NCBI GenBank assembly: GCA_900772835.1
Contig: CAAGSA010000035.1
Coordinates: 1 to 42,230, forward strand
Length of the DNA stretch: 42,230 nt
Source: an uncultured Prevotella sp.
Lineage (GTDB): Bacteria > Bacteroidota > Bacteroidia > Bacteroidales > Bacteroidaceae
Direction of reading: 5' to 3'
Shown: piece by piece, positions 25,982-32,991 of the stretch
Position numbering within the stretch: the stretch's first letter is position 1
How the letters are laid out: each line of letters begins with the position of its first letter
Made by a program: the position numbers and the translations under genes
The notes under the pieces: model-generated
The model's input: only the letters and a program-made list of their open reading frames with translations
Told to the model about the DNA's origin: nothing
Databases searched by the model: none

Positions 25982-26077
25982 TGACCCGGCATTTCCGCGT
26001 TTTTCAAAATGACACTGCCATGTGTTTTCATTCCGGCATTGCCATGTGTTTTCATTCTGACGCTGCAAAAGTAGTGC
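25982..26077. repeat. 24-bp period tandem repeat in the aspA upstream region
   Basis: Four contiguous 24-bp units start at 25982, 26006, 26030 and 26054. The second and third share GCCATGTGTTTTC; the first has the related TTTCCGCGTTTTTC. The fourth contains the -7 box of aspA, so the first three lie in the transcribed leader. Confidence 0.7.
26066..26073 (-). promoter_or_regulatory. aspA -7 box
   Basis: The minus strand reads TACTTTTG. No TTTG is seen at the usual distance upstream. The leader is about 130 bases and contains the 24-bp repeats. Confidence 0.5.
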
Positions 26078-26192
26078 AATTTCAGCTAATACCGTTTATA
26101 AAATATGAACCTTTATTTGTAAAAAACGAACAGCCGCCATTTCCATCCGGCACTTCATATCAAAATAACTTGCTACATTTCCCTCCTTTCAG

Positions 26193-26224
26193 TTTGCCAT
26201 TGTAAACTAAAAACCGTAAATTTG
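26193..26224 (+). promoter_or_regulatory. promoter of the receiver-PPDK_N gene
   Basis: TTTG at 26193-26196, a 20-bp spacer, TAAATTTG at 26217-26224. The transcript should start near 26231, leaving a leader of about 186 bases in which I see no structured element. Confidence 0.8.
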
Positions 26225-26416
26225 CAGACGGATAGACAGCAAACAGCACCTGTCGCCGCCCAACAAGCAACGAATCAAAAGGAATATCCGCAATATGACA
26301 AAGCCTGCAACCACGGCGGCAAGAGAAGCGGCAAGCACCGGCGGAGCGTGTTCCGAAGGAACAGCACCGCTCCTATCCGCATCATTTTATCATACCATAT
26401 TATATATACATCGCCT

Positions 26417-29383
26417 ATGACTGAGCAGACGCCACGGCAGTGGAACAAATTCTACCTGAAGGATGTGTCGTTCAAGAATCTTATGACACACCGCATCTTC
26501 AATGTACTGATTATCGCCAATCCCTACGATGCCTTCATGCTTGAGGACGACGGGCGCATTGACGAGAAAATATTCAACGAATACACCGAACTCGGACTGC
26601 GCTATCCACCGACCTTCACGCAGGTGAGCACCACCGTGGAGGCATCCGAGGTGCTGTCCACCACGAGCATCGACCTCGTGATATGCATGCCGGGAAACGC
26701 CGACAACGACGCCTTCACCGTGGCGAGAGCCGTGAAGCAGGAGTTCCCCGAGATGCCCTGCGTGGTGCTCACGCCATTCTCGCACGGCATAACGCGGCGC
26801 ATGGTGAACGAAGACCTCTCCATCTTCGACTACGTATTCTGCTGGCTTGGCAACACGAACCTCATCATGTCCATCATCAAGCTCATCGAAGACAAGATGA
26901 ACCTGGAGCATGACATCGACGAGGCGGGAGTGCAGATCATTCTGCTCGTGGAGGACAGCATACGCTTCTACTCCTCCATCCTGCCCAACCTCTACAGCTA
27001 CATCCTGGCACAGAGCCAGCGCTTCGCCACCGAAGCACTGAACCCGCACTCCGCCACGCTGCGCATGAGAGGAAGACCAAAGGTGGTGCTGGCACGCACC
27101 TATGAGGAAGCGATGGACTACTACCTGCGTTTCCCCGACAACATACAGGGCGTGATAAGCGACTGCCGCTTCCCCAAGGACGGCGAGAAAGACTCCGAAG
27201 CCGGTATCAAGCTGCTGCGCTACATCAGACAGCACGACTCCTTCCTGCCCCTCATCATGGAGAGCAGCGAACCGGAAAACGAGAAGAAAATCGACTTCCC
27301 CGGCGTGCTCTTCATCGACAAGAACTCGAAGAAGATGAGCATCGACCTGAGAAATCACATGGCTGAACACATGGGATTCGGCGACTTCGTGTTCCGCGAC
27401 CCCAAGACGAAGCAGGAAATAAAGCGCATACACAATCTGAAGGAGCTGCAGGACAACATCTTCAGCATACCCTACGACTCCATGCTCTACCACATATCGC
27501 GCAACCATCTGAGCCGCTGGCTCTGCGCCAGAGCCATATTCCCCGTGTCGGAATTTCTGAAGACCGTGACGCTGGAGAAACTGAAGGACGTTGACGCCCA
27601 CCGACAGATCGTGTTCGACGCCATCGTGCAGTACCGCCACATGAAGAACATAGGAACCGTTGCCGTGTTCAAGCGCGACCGCTTCGACGCCTACAGCCAC
27701 TTCGCACGCATCGGCGAAGGCTCGCTCGGCGGCAAGGGCAGAGGTCTGGCATTCCTCGACAACATCATAAAGACGCACCCCGAGTTCAACGAATTCGAGG
27801 GAGTGAAGGTGTCGATACCGAAAACCGTGGTACTGTGTACCGACGTGTTCGACCAGTTCATGGACAACAACAACCTCTATCAGATAGGCCTCAGCGACGC
27901 GCCCGACGAGGAAATCCTGCAGGCCTTCCTCAAGGCACAGCTGCCCGACCAGTTCATCGACGACTTCACAACCTTCTTCGATGCCACACGCCATCCCATC
28001 GCCATACGCTCCAGTTCGCTCCTCGAAGACTCCCACTACCAGCCCTTCGCCGGTATCTACGCCACCTACATGATACCCTATCTCGATGACCGGCAGGAGA
28101 TGCTGCGCATGCTGGCGGCAGCCATCAAGAGCGTATACGCATCCGTATACTACAAGGACTCGAAGGCATATATGACGGCTACGAGCAACGTGATTGACCA
28201 GGAGAAGATGGCCGTGGTGCTGCAGGAAGTGGTGGGCAAGCAATACGGCGACCGCTTCTACCCGAACTTCAGCGGCGTGCTGCGCTCCATCAACTATTAC
28301 CCCATAGGCTACGAGAAAGCGGAGGAGGGCATCGCGAGCCTCGCCCTGGGGCTGGGAAAATACATAGTGGACGGCGGACAGACGCTGCGCGTGAGCCCCT
28401 ACCACCCCGACCAGGTGCTGCAGACGAGCGAGATGCACCTTGCGCTGACACAGACGCAGACGCGCTTCTACGCCCTCGACATGAAACGGGTGGGCGAAGA
28501 CTTCAAGGTGGACGACGGCTTCAACATCCTCAACCTGAAGGTGAAGGATGCCGAAGCCGACAAGGCCCTGAACTTCATAACCTCGACCTACGACCCCAAC
28601 GACCAGGTAATACGCGAGGGACTGTACGAAGGGGGCAGGAAAATCATAAGCTTCTGCAGCGTGCTGCGCCACGGCGTGTTCCCTCTGCCCGAGCTGCTGC
28701 GCCTCTCCATGCGCCACGGTGCCGAAAGCATGAGGCGCCCCGTGGAGATAGAGTTCGCTTGCACACTGAACAACGACCGCACGGGCGAGTTCTACCTGCT
28801 GCAGATACGCCCCATCGTGGACAGCAAGCAGATGCTCGAGGAGGACGTGGCTGCCGTGCCCGACGAGAAATGCCTGCTGCGTTCCGCCAACTCGCTCGGG
28901 CACGGAGTGAGCAGCGACGTGACCGACGTGGTATACGTGAAGGCCGACGACAGCTTTACAGCCATCGACAATCCCGTGATTGCCGACGAGATAGAGCGCG
29001 TGAACCGCCGCTACCTCGACGAGAACCGCAACTACGTACTCGTGGGTCCCGGCCGCTGGGGCTCCAGCGACCCCTGGCTGGGAGTGCCCGTGAAGTGGCC
29101 GCACATCAGCGCGGCTAAGGTTATAGTGGAGGTGGCGCTGAAGAACTACAGCGTGGACCCGAGCCAGGGCACACACTTCTTCCAGAATCTCACGAGCTTC
29201 GGGGTGGGCTACTTCACCGTCAACCAGAACCACGGCAGCGGCTTCTTCCGCAAGGAGATTCTCGATGCGATGCCTGCCATACAGGAAACCGAGCATGTGC
29301 GCTGTGTGCGTTTCGAGAGTCCGCTCACGATTATGATGGACGGAATGAAGCAGATTGGCGTAGTGTGTATGCCAAACACCTAA
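26417..29383 (+). CDS. response-receiver and PEP/pyruvate-binding (PPDK_N) domain protein
   Basis: A 988-aa cytosolic protein usually named PEP synthase, but it cannot be a complete one. Residues 25-160 look like a degenerate receiver fold. Residues 170-340 are a likely working receiver: acidic pair in ILLVEDS, acceptor Asp in VISDCRFP (near 247), Ser in LIMESSE and Lys in FIDKNSKK. A PPDK_N ATP-grasp domain follows, with GEGSLGGKGRGLAFL (near 434), RSSSLLEDSHYQPFAGIY (near 531) and LLQIRPIVD (near 795). A C-terminal domain (GPGRWGSSDPWLG near 876) ends the protein. The phosphohistidine swivelling domain and PEP-binding barrel are absent. ATG 26417 is used because the longer frame starts before the transcript. 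Confidence 0.85.
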   Translation: MTEQTPRQWNKFYLKDVSFKNLMTHRIFNVLIIANPYDAFMLEDDGRIDEKIFNEYTELGLRYPPTFTQVSTTVEASEVLSTTSIDLVICMPGNADNDAFTVARAVKQEFPEMPCVVLTPFSHGITRRMVNEDLSIFDYVFCWLGNTNLIMSIIKLIEDKMNLEHDIDEAGVQIILLVEDSIRFYSSILPNLYSYILAQSQRFATEALNPHSATLRMRGRPKVVLARTYEEAMDYYLRFPDNIQGVISDCRFPKDGEKDSEAGIKLLRYIRQHDSFLPLIMESSEPENEKKIDFPGVLFIDKNSKKMSIDLRNHMAEHMGFGDFVFRDPKTKQEIKRIHNLKELQDNIFSIPYDSMLYHISRNHLSRWLCARAIFPVSEFLKTVTLEKLKDVDAHRQIVFDAIVQYRHMKNIGTVAVFKRDRFDAYSHFARIGEGSLGGKGRGLAFLDNIIKTHPEFNEFEGVKVSIPKTVVLCTDVFDQFMDNNNLYQIGLSDAPDEEILQAFLKAQLPDQFIDDFTTFFDATRHPIAIRSSSLLEDSHYQPFAGIYATYMIPYLDDRQEMLRMLAAAIKSVYASVYYKDSKAYMTATSNVIDQEKMAVVLQEVVGKQYGDRFYPNFSGVLRSINYYPIGYEKAEEGIASLALGLGKYIVDGGQTLRVSPYHPDQVLQTSEMHLALTQTQTRFYALDMKRVGEDFKVDDGFNILNLKVKDAEADKALNFITSTYDPNDQVIREGLYEGGRKIISFCSVLRHGVFPLPELLRLSMRHGAESMRRPVEIEFACTLNNDRTGEFYLLQIRPIVDSKQMLEEDVAAVPDEKCLLRSANSLGHGVSSDVTDVVYVKADDSFTAIDNPVIADEIERVNRRYLDENRNYVLVGPGRWGSSDPWLGVPVKWPHISAAKVIVEVALKNYSVDPSQGTHFFQNLTSFGVGYFTVNQNHGSGFFRKEILDAMPAIQETEHVRCVRFESPLTIMMDGMKQIGVVCMPNT

Positions 29384-29485
29384 TGTCAGTTCATAAGACA
29401 ACACCCTGAATCGGCTACGAATCGTAAGTTCAATCTTGATTAATATCAAGAAAGATAAGAAAAATGAAGATATTGTAGAAAAACA

Positions 29486-29517
29486 CTTGCAAATTTACGA
29501 TAAACACCATACCTTTG
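29486..29517 (+). promoter_or_regulatory. promoter of the candidate small RNA
   Basis: CTTG at 29486-29489, a 20-bp spacer, TACCTTTG at 29510-29517. Confidence 0.6.
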
Positions 29518-29523
29518 CAACGT

Positions 29524-29584
29524 GTTTTTCATAGTATTAGATTTAAGGTTAACAAGGTTGGAGTACAGCGGTACTCCTTTTTTT
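29524..29584 (+). ncRNA. candidate small RNA of about 60 bases
   Basis: A good promoter ends at 29517, and a strong terminator (GGAGTAC-AGCG-GTACTCC, 29560-29577, followed by seven T) lies only 43 bp further on. No start codon followed by a useful frame lies between them, and no gene on the + strand follows for more than 1.5 kb. The simplest reading is a free-standing short RNA. A leader with an attenuator whose gene has been lost is the alternative. The stretch AGATTTAAGGTTAAC seems familiar from other Bacteroidales, but I cannot confirm that here. Confidence 0.5.
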
Positions 29585-29741
29585 ATGCCCTGAAGTCTGG
29601 TCCCCCCTCTGGAAACACCCTCAAACCCACGCTTCACACACGCGCAGCAAGCGCATGCAATCCGCCCCTGCCACCGGTGCGGACAGACCAGCTCTGCCCC
29701 ATACCGCAGCTCTGCACACCCACATAATACACACACAAAGA
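29585..29741. other. gene-free C-rich spacer
   Basis: I see no gene here. The + strand is unusually rich in C with few G runs, and the word AGCTCTGC occurs twice 18 bp apart (29690 and 29708). It does not align to a 22-bp period. Confidence 0.4.
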
Positions 29742-29765
29742 GCCGGCGGACTCAATGCCGCCGGC
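29742..29765 (-). terminator. terminator-like hairpin after the HU-like gene
   Basis: GCCGGCGG (29742-29749) pairs with CCGCCGGC (29758-29765). The minus strand continues into TCTTTGTGTG, only moderately T-rich. Confidence 0.55.
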
Positions 29766-29820
29766 CCACCACGAGTGTGTCATGCCCCGAGGGCCATGCC
29801 TCCGTCCTCAGTCCGGCAGC

Positions 29821-30249
29821 CTACTCCTTCGGCAGCGCTGTATCCTCGCCGATGGTGTAGGGCGAGAACTGCTTCACCCTTGCCTCGCGGGTGAGGTCGG
29901 GAGTGCGCAGCGTTCCGGTGGCACGTGCGCGCAGCTTCACGTCGGCGATATTCTCTGCGGCATTGAATTTCTCCGCGCTGTCGGCAGGCTTGGTGGCAAG
30001 CCCGGCTGAGAAGATGGCGAGGTCGTCTATCTTCACGTTCTTGCCGTCGAGCACCAGTTCCTTGATACAAGCCACCACATCGGTCAGTATGCCGTTGATG
30101 GAACCCACGCTGAACGGCGAGCCGTGGCTGGCTATGTGCTTGGCAAGTTCACGTGTGCCGATTGTTTCCTCGCACACGGAGCGTCCGTACCACTTGTTGT
30201 AAAATTCACTGTTCTTGTTCTTGCACTGAAAAAGTTTGTAACGAATCAT
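29821..30249 (-). CDS. HU-family DNA-binding protein (Bacteroidales HU-HIG type)
   Basis: A 142-aa HU/IHF-like protein. Such proteins bend or coat DNA. The dimerisation part lies at residues 25-75 (GTRELAKHIASHGSPFSVGSINGILTDVV), then KNVKIDDLAIFSAGL, where HU proteins have the start of the DNA-binding arm. The C-terminal third is longer and less basic than in classical HU. This variant commonly sits beside phage-lysis-like genes (amidase, holin) in Bacteroidales, as here: the holin gene is just upstream on the same strand. Its promoter carries the same 10-bp-phased repeats as the holin promoter, so the two are probably controlled together. Confidence 0.85.
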   Translation of the reverse strand: MIRYKLFQCKNKNSEFYNKWYGRSVCEETIGTRELAKHIASHGSPFSVGSINGILTDVVACIKELVLDGKNVKIDDLAIFSAGLATKPADSAEKFNAAENIADVKLRARATGTLRTPDLTREARVKQFSPYTIGEDTALPKE

Positions 30250-30332
30250 AATTTAACTGTTGATTAAAAGGTTAATAAAAAATTGTTTTGTCTCTCTTGC
30301 CGTCTTTCCGGCTGTCGTTCTGTTTACTGGTG

Positions 30333-30340
30333 CAAAGTTA
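30333..30340 (-). promoter_or_regulatory. HU-like gene -7 box
   Basis: TAACTTTG on the minus strand. There is no TTTG -33 element; instead the phased repeats begin 25 bp upstream. Confidence 0.65.
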
Positions 30341-30365
30341 CGCACTCCCGGTGGCACGGAATCCG

Positions 30366-30415
30366 CTTACGTAATGTTGCGTACCGTTAGTGGCGTTTTC
30401 CGTACGTTAGAGCAC
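30366..30415 (-). promoter_or_regulatory. 10-bp-phased repeat element upstream of the HU-like gene
   Basis: Five words at exactly 10-bp steps (+ strand): CTTA 30366, GTTG 30376, GTTA 30386, TTTT 30396, GTTA 30406. On the minus strand they read as TAAC-like repeats one helical turn apart. Confidence 0.7.
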
Positions 30416-30430
30416 CGCTGCCGCCTCTTT

Positions 30431-30856
30431 TCAGCCCCCGAAGCGGCTTTTCAGCAGCCTCAGCAGCAGCCGCCACAGACTGAAGCGCCGCTTCACGCCG
30501 TGCAGCTCGCACACGTGGTCCACGATGTTCTCCGCCTCCCACACGCATCCCAGTGCGAGTCCGGCGGCGGCAGTGGCGGTGTGGCCGGCAATGCCGAGAG
30601 GCTCGAACACGGCAAGTCCGAGCATCGCCCCGGAAAGCAGGTAGGCGATATAGTCGACGAGCTTGTTGCATGTGCGCCGCCCCGCCCTCGCCAGACAGAA
30701 CGCCTCGCCGCGCTTGCGGCTTGCCGACACGCCGAACCAGAAGTCGGCAAGGATGAGCCACACAATGAACACCATCATCCACCGCAGGTCGTAGACTGCC
30801 GTGAGCGCCTCGGCTCCCATTGTGGGGGCCGCTACCACGAAAAAGAACTTGTTCAT
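30431..30856 (-). CDS. phage-type holin family protein
   Basis: A 141-aa membrane protein resembling the phage holin 4 family. Residues 20-45 (DLRWMMVFIVWLILADFWFGV) and 65-110 (LVDYIAYLLSGAMLGLAVFEPLGI and TAAAGLALGCVW) are membrane helices, separated by a basic loop with Cys. The C-terminus is short and very basic (KRRFSLWRLLLRLLKSRFGG). Holins let a lysin cross the membrane, but no lysin gene lies beside this one. ATG 30856 (MNKFFF) is used; the longer frame starts upstream of the transcript start. It is followed by the HU-like gene, whose promoter has the same architecture. Confidence 0.75.
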   Translation of the reverse strand: MNKFFFVVAAPTMGAEALTAVYDLRWMMVFIVWLILADFWFGVSASRKRGEAFCLARAGRRTCNKLVDYIAYLLSGAMLGLAVFEPLGIAGHTATAAAGLALGCVWEAENIVDHVCELHGVKRRFSLWRLLLRLLKSRFGG

Positions 30857-30901
30857 AATGATACTGTTATTAATAAGGTTAATGAAAATAAATGTCGGCG
30901 G

Positions 30902-30909
30902 CAAAGATA
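30902..30909 (-). promoter_or_regulatory. holin gene -7 box
   Basis: TATCTTTG on the minus strand. There is no TTTG -33 element; the phased repeats begin 25 bp upstream, exactly as at the HU-like promoter. Confidence 0.65.
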
Positions 30910-30934
30910 CTCCATACCTGCGACGCGGCATACG

Positions 30935-30974
30935 CTTACGCCACGTTAGCGACGGTTAACGCCCGTTACGGCAG
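30935..30974 (-). promoter_or_regulatory. 10-bp-phased repeat element upstream of the holin gene
   Basis: Four words at exactly 10-bp steps (+ strand): CTTA 30935, GTTA 30945, GTTA 30955, GTTA 30965. The minus strand reads TAAC-N6-TAAC-N6-TAAC-N6-TAAG. Confidence 0.75.
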
Positions 30975-31038
30975 GGAGCGAAGCACCGTCTGCCACCATC
31001 AACGCCCCACCCCATAATCCGCAAGCAGGCAAAGCGCG

Positions 31039-31191
31039 GAAACGCAGGCGCACCACTTGCCGGCAAGAACCATAGACTTTTGCATCATAAACGACCCACT
31101 TACGGGCAGGAAACGGGCCTTTTACATACTGCAAACGGGGCATTGGCTGATCGCAAACGCCATCCCCACAGATTGCAGATACGGAATTTGC
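31039..31191. repeat. 22-bp period tandem repeat array E
   Basis: Five clear 22-bp units start at 31082, 31104, 31126, 31148 and 31170. GCAAACG or GGAAACG stands at the same place in three of them. Two weaker units precede (from 31039). The unit at 31126 shares AAACGGGGCATT with array C. The array lies in the 500-bp gap between the divergent holin gene and transporter remnant; otherwise that gap holds only promoters. Confidence 0.75.
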
Positions 31192-31236
31192 AACATTTTT
31201 TTCGGTTTTTCTAATGCCCACAACGACAAAAACCAC

Positions 31237-31244
31237 TATATTTG
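31237..31244 (+). promoter_or_regulatory. -7 box of the DcuB remnant and porin genes
   Basis: TATATTTG followed by CAGACG. The -33 region is weak. The leader would be about 105 bases. Confidence 0.5.
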
Positions 31245-31356
31245 CAGACGGAAACACGGCACGGCACTCTCTGCCCCCTGCGGCAAGGGCCGCCGGCACC
31301 AGACGAAACGGAAGTTCAACCTGAATCGATATTATAAAAAAAACATCTTATTCTCT

Positions 31357-31596
31357 ATGGCTACAGCTATCATCTTGTTGCAGTTCGCCATCGTGATGGC
31401 ACTAATTCTGAAAGGTGCGCGCGTGGGCGGCATCGGGCTCGGCATATACGGCATGGTGGGCGTGTTCATTCTCGTTTTCATCTTCGGACTGAAGCCGGGC
31501 CGCTACGTGGTGAACCACAGCTTCCAGACGGCAGGATTCATCACCACATTCGTGTCCATAGGCGTGGGCAACCTCATCGTGTCGCCCGTCTACTGA
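31357..31596 (+). pseudogene. dcuB: DcuB-type C4-dicarboxylate transporter with its middle deleted in frame
   Basis: Complete Dcu transporters exchange aspartate or fumarate for succinate and have about 430-450 residues. Here only 79 remain. Residues 1-48 match the N-terminus (LLQFAIVMALILKGARVGGI and the following VFILVFIFGLKPG). From residue 49 the protein continues with the extreme C-terminus (GRYVVNHSF and the last hydrophobic helix). About 350 residues, roughly 1.05 kb, are missing, yet start, stop and frame are intact. The junction lies near 31497-31503. A two-helix product cannot transport. Loss of function, a short new membrane protein or an assembly collapse are the possibilities. 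Confidence 0.8.
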
Positions 31597-31640
31597 GCCA
31601 CACCTTATATATAATGCATAACTAAAAAAATACACATACA

Positions 31641-32852
31641 ATGAAACACTTATTTATCACGGCGGCAGCCCTCGCATTGTGCACGGGGGCATACGCACAG
31701 GGAAACAACACCGGCATGGGAGGCAGCGACGGCGACGTGCAGTCGATAGCCGAACGTGTGACGAAACTGGAGAAGAAGAACGACATGTTCAACCTCTATC
31801 TGAACTACTCGGCATCGTACAAAATCGAAAACGACAGCAGGGACGGGAAATGGGAATCGGCATTCGCCAACAAGCAGCTGCGGCTGGAGATAGCGGGAAA
31901 CCTGACCGACAAGATTTTCTACCGCCTGCGCCACCGCCTGAACAGGGAAAACGACGCGAAGAGCCTGGACAACTTTGCCAAAGCCACCGACATAATGATG
32001 GTGGGATACAACTTCAACGACAAGCTGACGCTCACGGGAGGAAAGATGTGCCAGGTGTGGGGAGGATACGAATACGACGAGAACCCGATGTTCATCTACC
32101 AGTACTCCGACTTCCTTGACAACACAAGATGCTTCAACACGGGAGTGGCGCTGAGCTACAAGCCCGTGCCGACGCACGAATTCGCCCTGGGAGTGAGCGA
32201 TGCCGACAACGAGAAGATTGAAGACGAGTTCGGAAGTGCCGCCACGGTATACACCGGCGCGAAGGACGAGGCTCCGGTGGGAATAGGCAAGCCCAACCAC
32301 CAGCTCACCTACATACTGAACTGGAACGGAAGCATGTTCGACGGTATACTGACCACACGCTGGGCATGGGGAATGCAGACGCAGGGACACAAGAAATACA
32401 GCCGCCTGCTCACACTCGGGCAGAGGCTCAACCTGAAGAAGCTGCAGTGGTATTTCGACTATATGGGAGCCTACGAAGACGTGGACCGCCTGGGCATCGC
32501 CACCGCCGAACTGGCAGGCGCATTCGAGGGAATCACACCCACAAGACTGGGAAAGATACACTACGACAGCTTCATAACGAAGATGAACTGGCAGTTCGCG
32601 CCGTCGTGGAACCTCATGCTCAAGGGCACCTACGAGACGGCAAGCCTGGCGAAGAGCGAGACATACAAGAACTACCGCAAGAGCTTCGGCTATATGGGCA
32701 GCCTGGAATACTATCCGGCAAAGAAGCAGGACTTCCGCGTGTTCCTCGCCTACGTGGGACGCAAGTACGACTATTCGGACAAGAGCAAGCTGACAGACTA
32801 CAACACGAACCGCATCGAACTCGGATTCATGTACCGCATCAAGGCGTTCTAA
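31641..32852 (+). CDS. outer-membrane porin of the phosphate-selective (Porin O/P) type
   Basis: A 403-aa outer-membrane beta-barrel. The signal peptide MKHLFITAAALALCTGAYAQ is followed by a short coiled-coil-like stretch (VQSIAERVTKLEKKN) that could trimerise it at the periplasmic side. The rest alternates polar and aromatic residues in about 16 strands (FYRLRHRLNREND, LTLTGGKMCQVWGGYEY) and ends in FMYRIKAF, with the terminal Phe required by the BAM machinery. Family members pass phosphate or other anions. It is 44 bp after the DcuB remnant and probably shares its mRNA, so a dicarboxylate substrate is possible but unproven. Confidence 0.87.
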   Translation: MKHLFITAAALALCTGAYAQGNNTGMGGSDGDVQSIAERVTKLEKKNDMFNLYLNYSASYKIENDSRDGKWESAFANKQLRLEIAGNLTDKIFYRLRHRLNRENDAKSLDNFAKATDIMMVGYNFNDKLTLTGGKMCQVWGGYEYDENPMFIYQYSDFLDNTRCFNTGVALSYKPVPTHEFALGVSDADNEKIEDEFGSAATVYTGAKDEAPVGIGKPNHQLTYILNWNGSMFDGILTTRWAWGMQTQGHKKYSRLLTLGQRLNLKKLQWYFDYMGAYEDVDRLGIATAELAGAFEGITPTRLGKIHYDSFITKMNWQFAPSWNLMLKGTYETASLAKSETYKNYRKSFGYMGSLEYYPAKKQDFRVFLAYVGRKYDYSDKSKLTDYNTNRIELGFMYRIKAF

Positions 32853-32898
32853 GCCAGCAACACGGGCTGCGCCGCACGGCGCAGCTGCGCAATAAAAC

Positions 32899-32960
32899 AA
32901 GAGAGAGAGAATGGCAGCAGGATTCCCCGTTGGGGGTTCCGCCGCCATTCTCTCTCTTAT
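32899..32960. terminator. bidirectional terminator between the porin gene and pdxJ
   Basis: An outer stem of about 14-15 bp (GAGAGAGAATGGC with GCCATTCTCTCTC) encloses a second helix with TTCCCCGTTGGGGG. It separates convergent genes and can act on both. Confidence 0.8.
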
Positions 32961-32991
32961 TCTTACGCCCGATGCGCACACAGCGCGGGAA

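Noticed and set aside
26222..26416. Longer N-terminus for the receiver-PPDK_N protein
   Set aside because: That start overlaps the -7 promoter box at 26217-26224, and the transcript begins after it.
26390..29449. Minus-strand open frame of about 1019 codons
   Set aside because: It mirrors the receiver-PPDK_N gene, reads as low-complexity Val/His/Glu sequence with no family motif, and arises from codon bias on the opposite strand.
29435..29450. CTTGAT-TAAT-ATCAAG hairpin after the PPDK_N gene as a terminator
   Set aside because: The 6-bp AT-rich stem is weak and followed by A-rich, not T-rich, sequence. It may be a binding site, but nothing supports that.
29585..29741. A further 22-bp array
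   Set aside because: Short words recur at 18 bp, not 22 bp, and no consistent register could be found.
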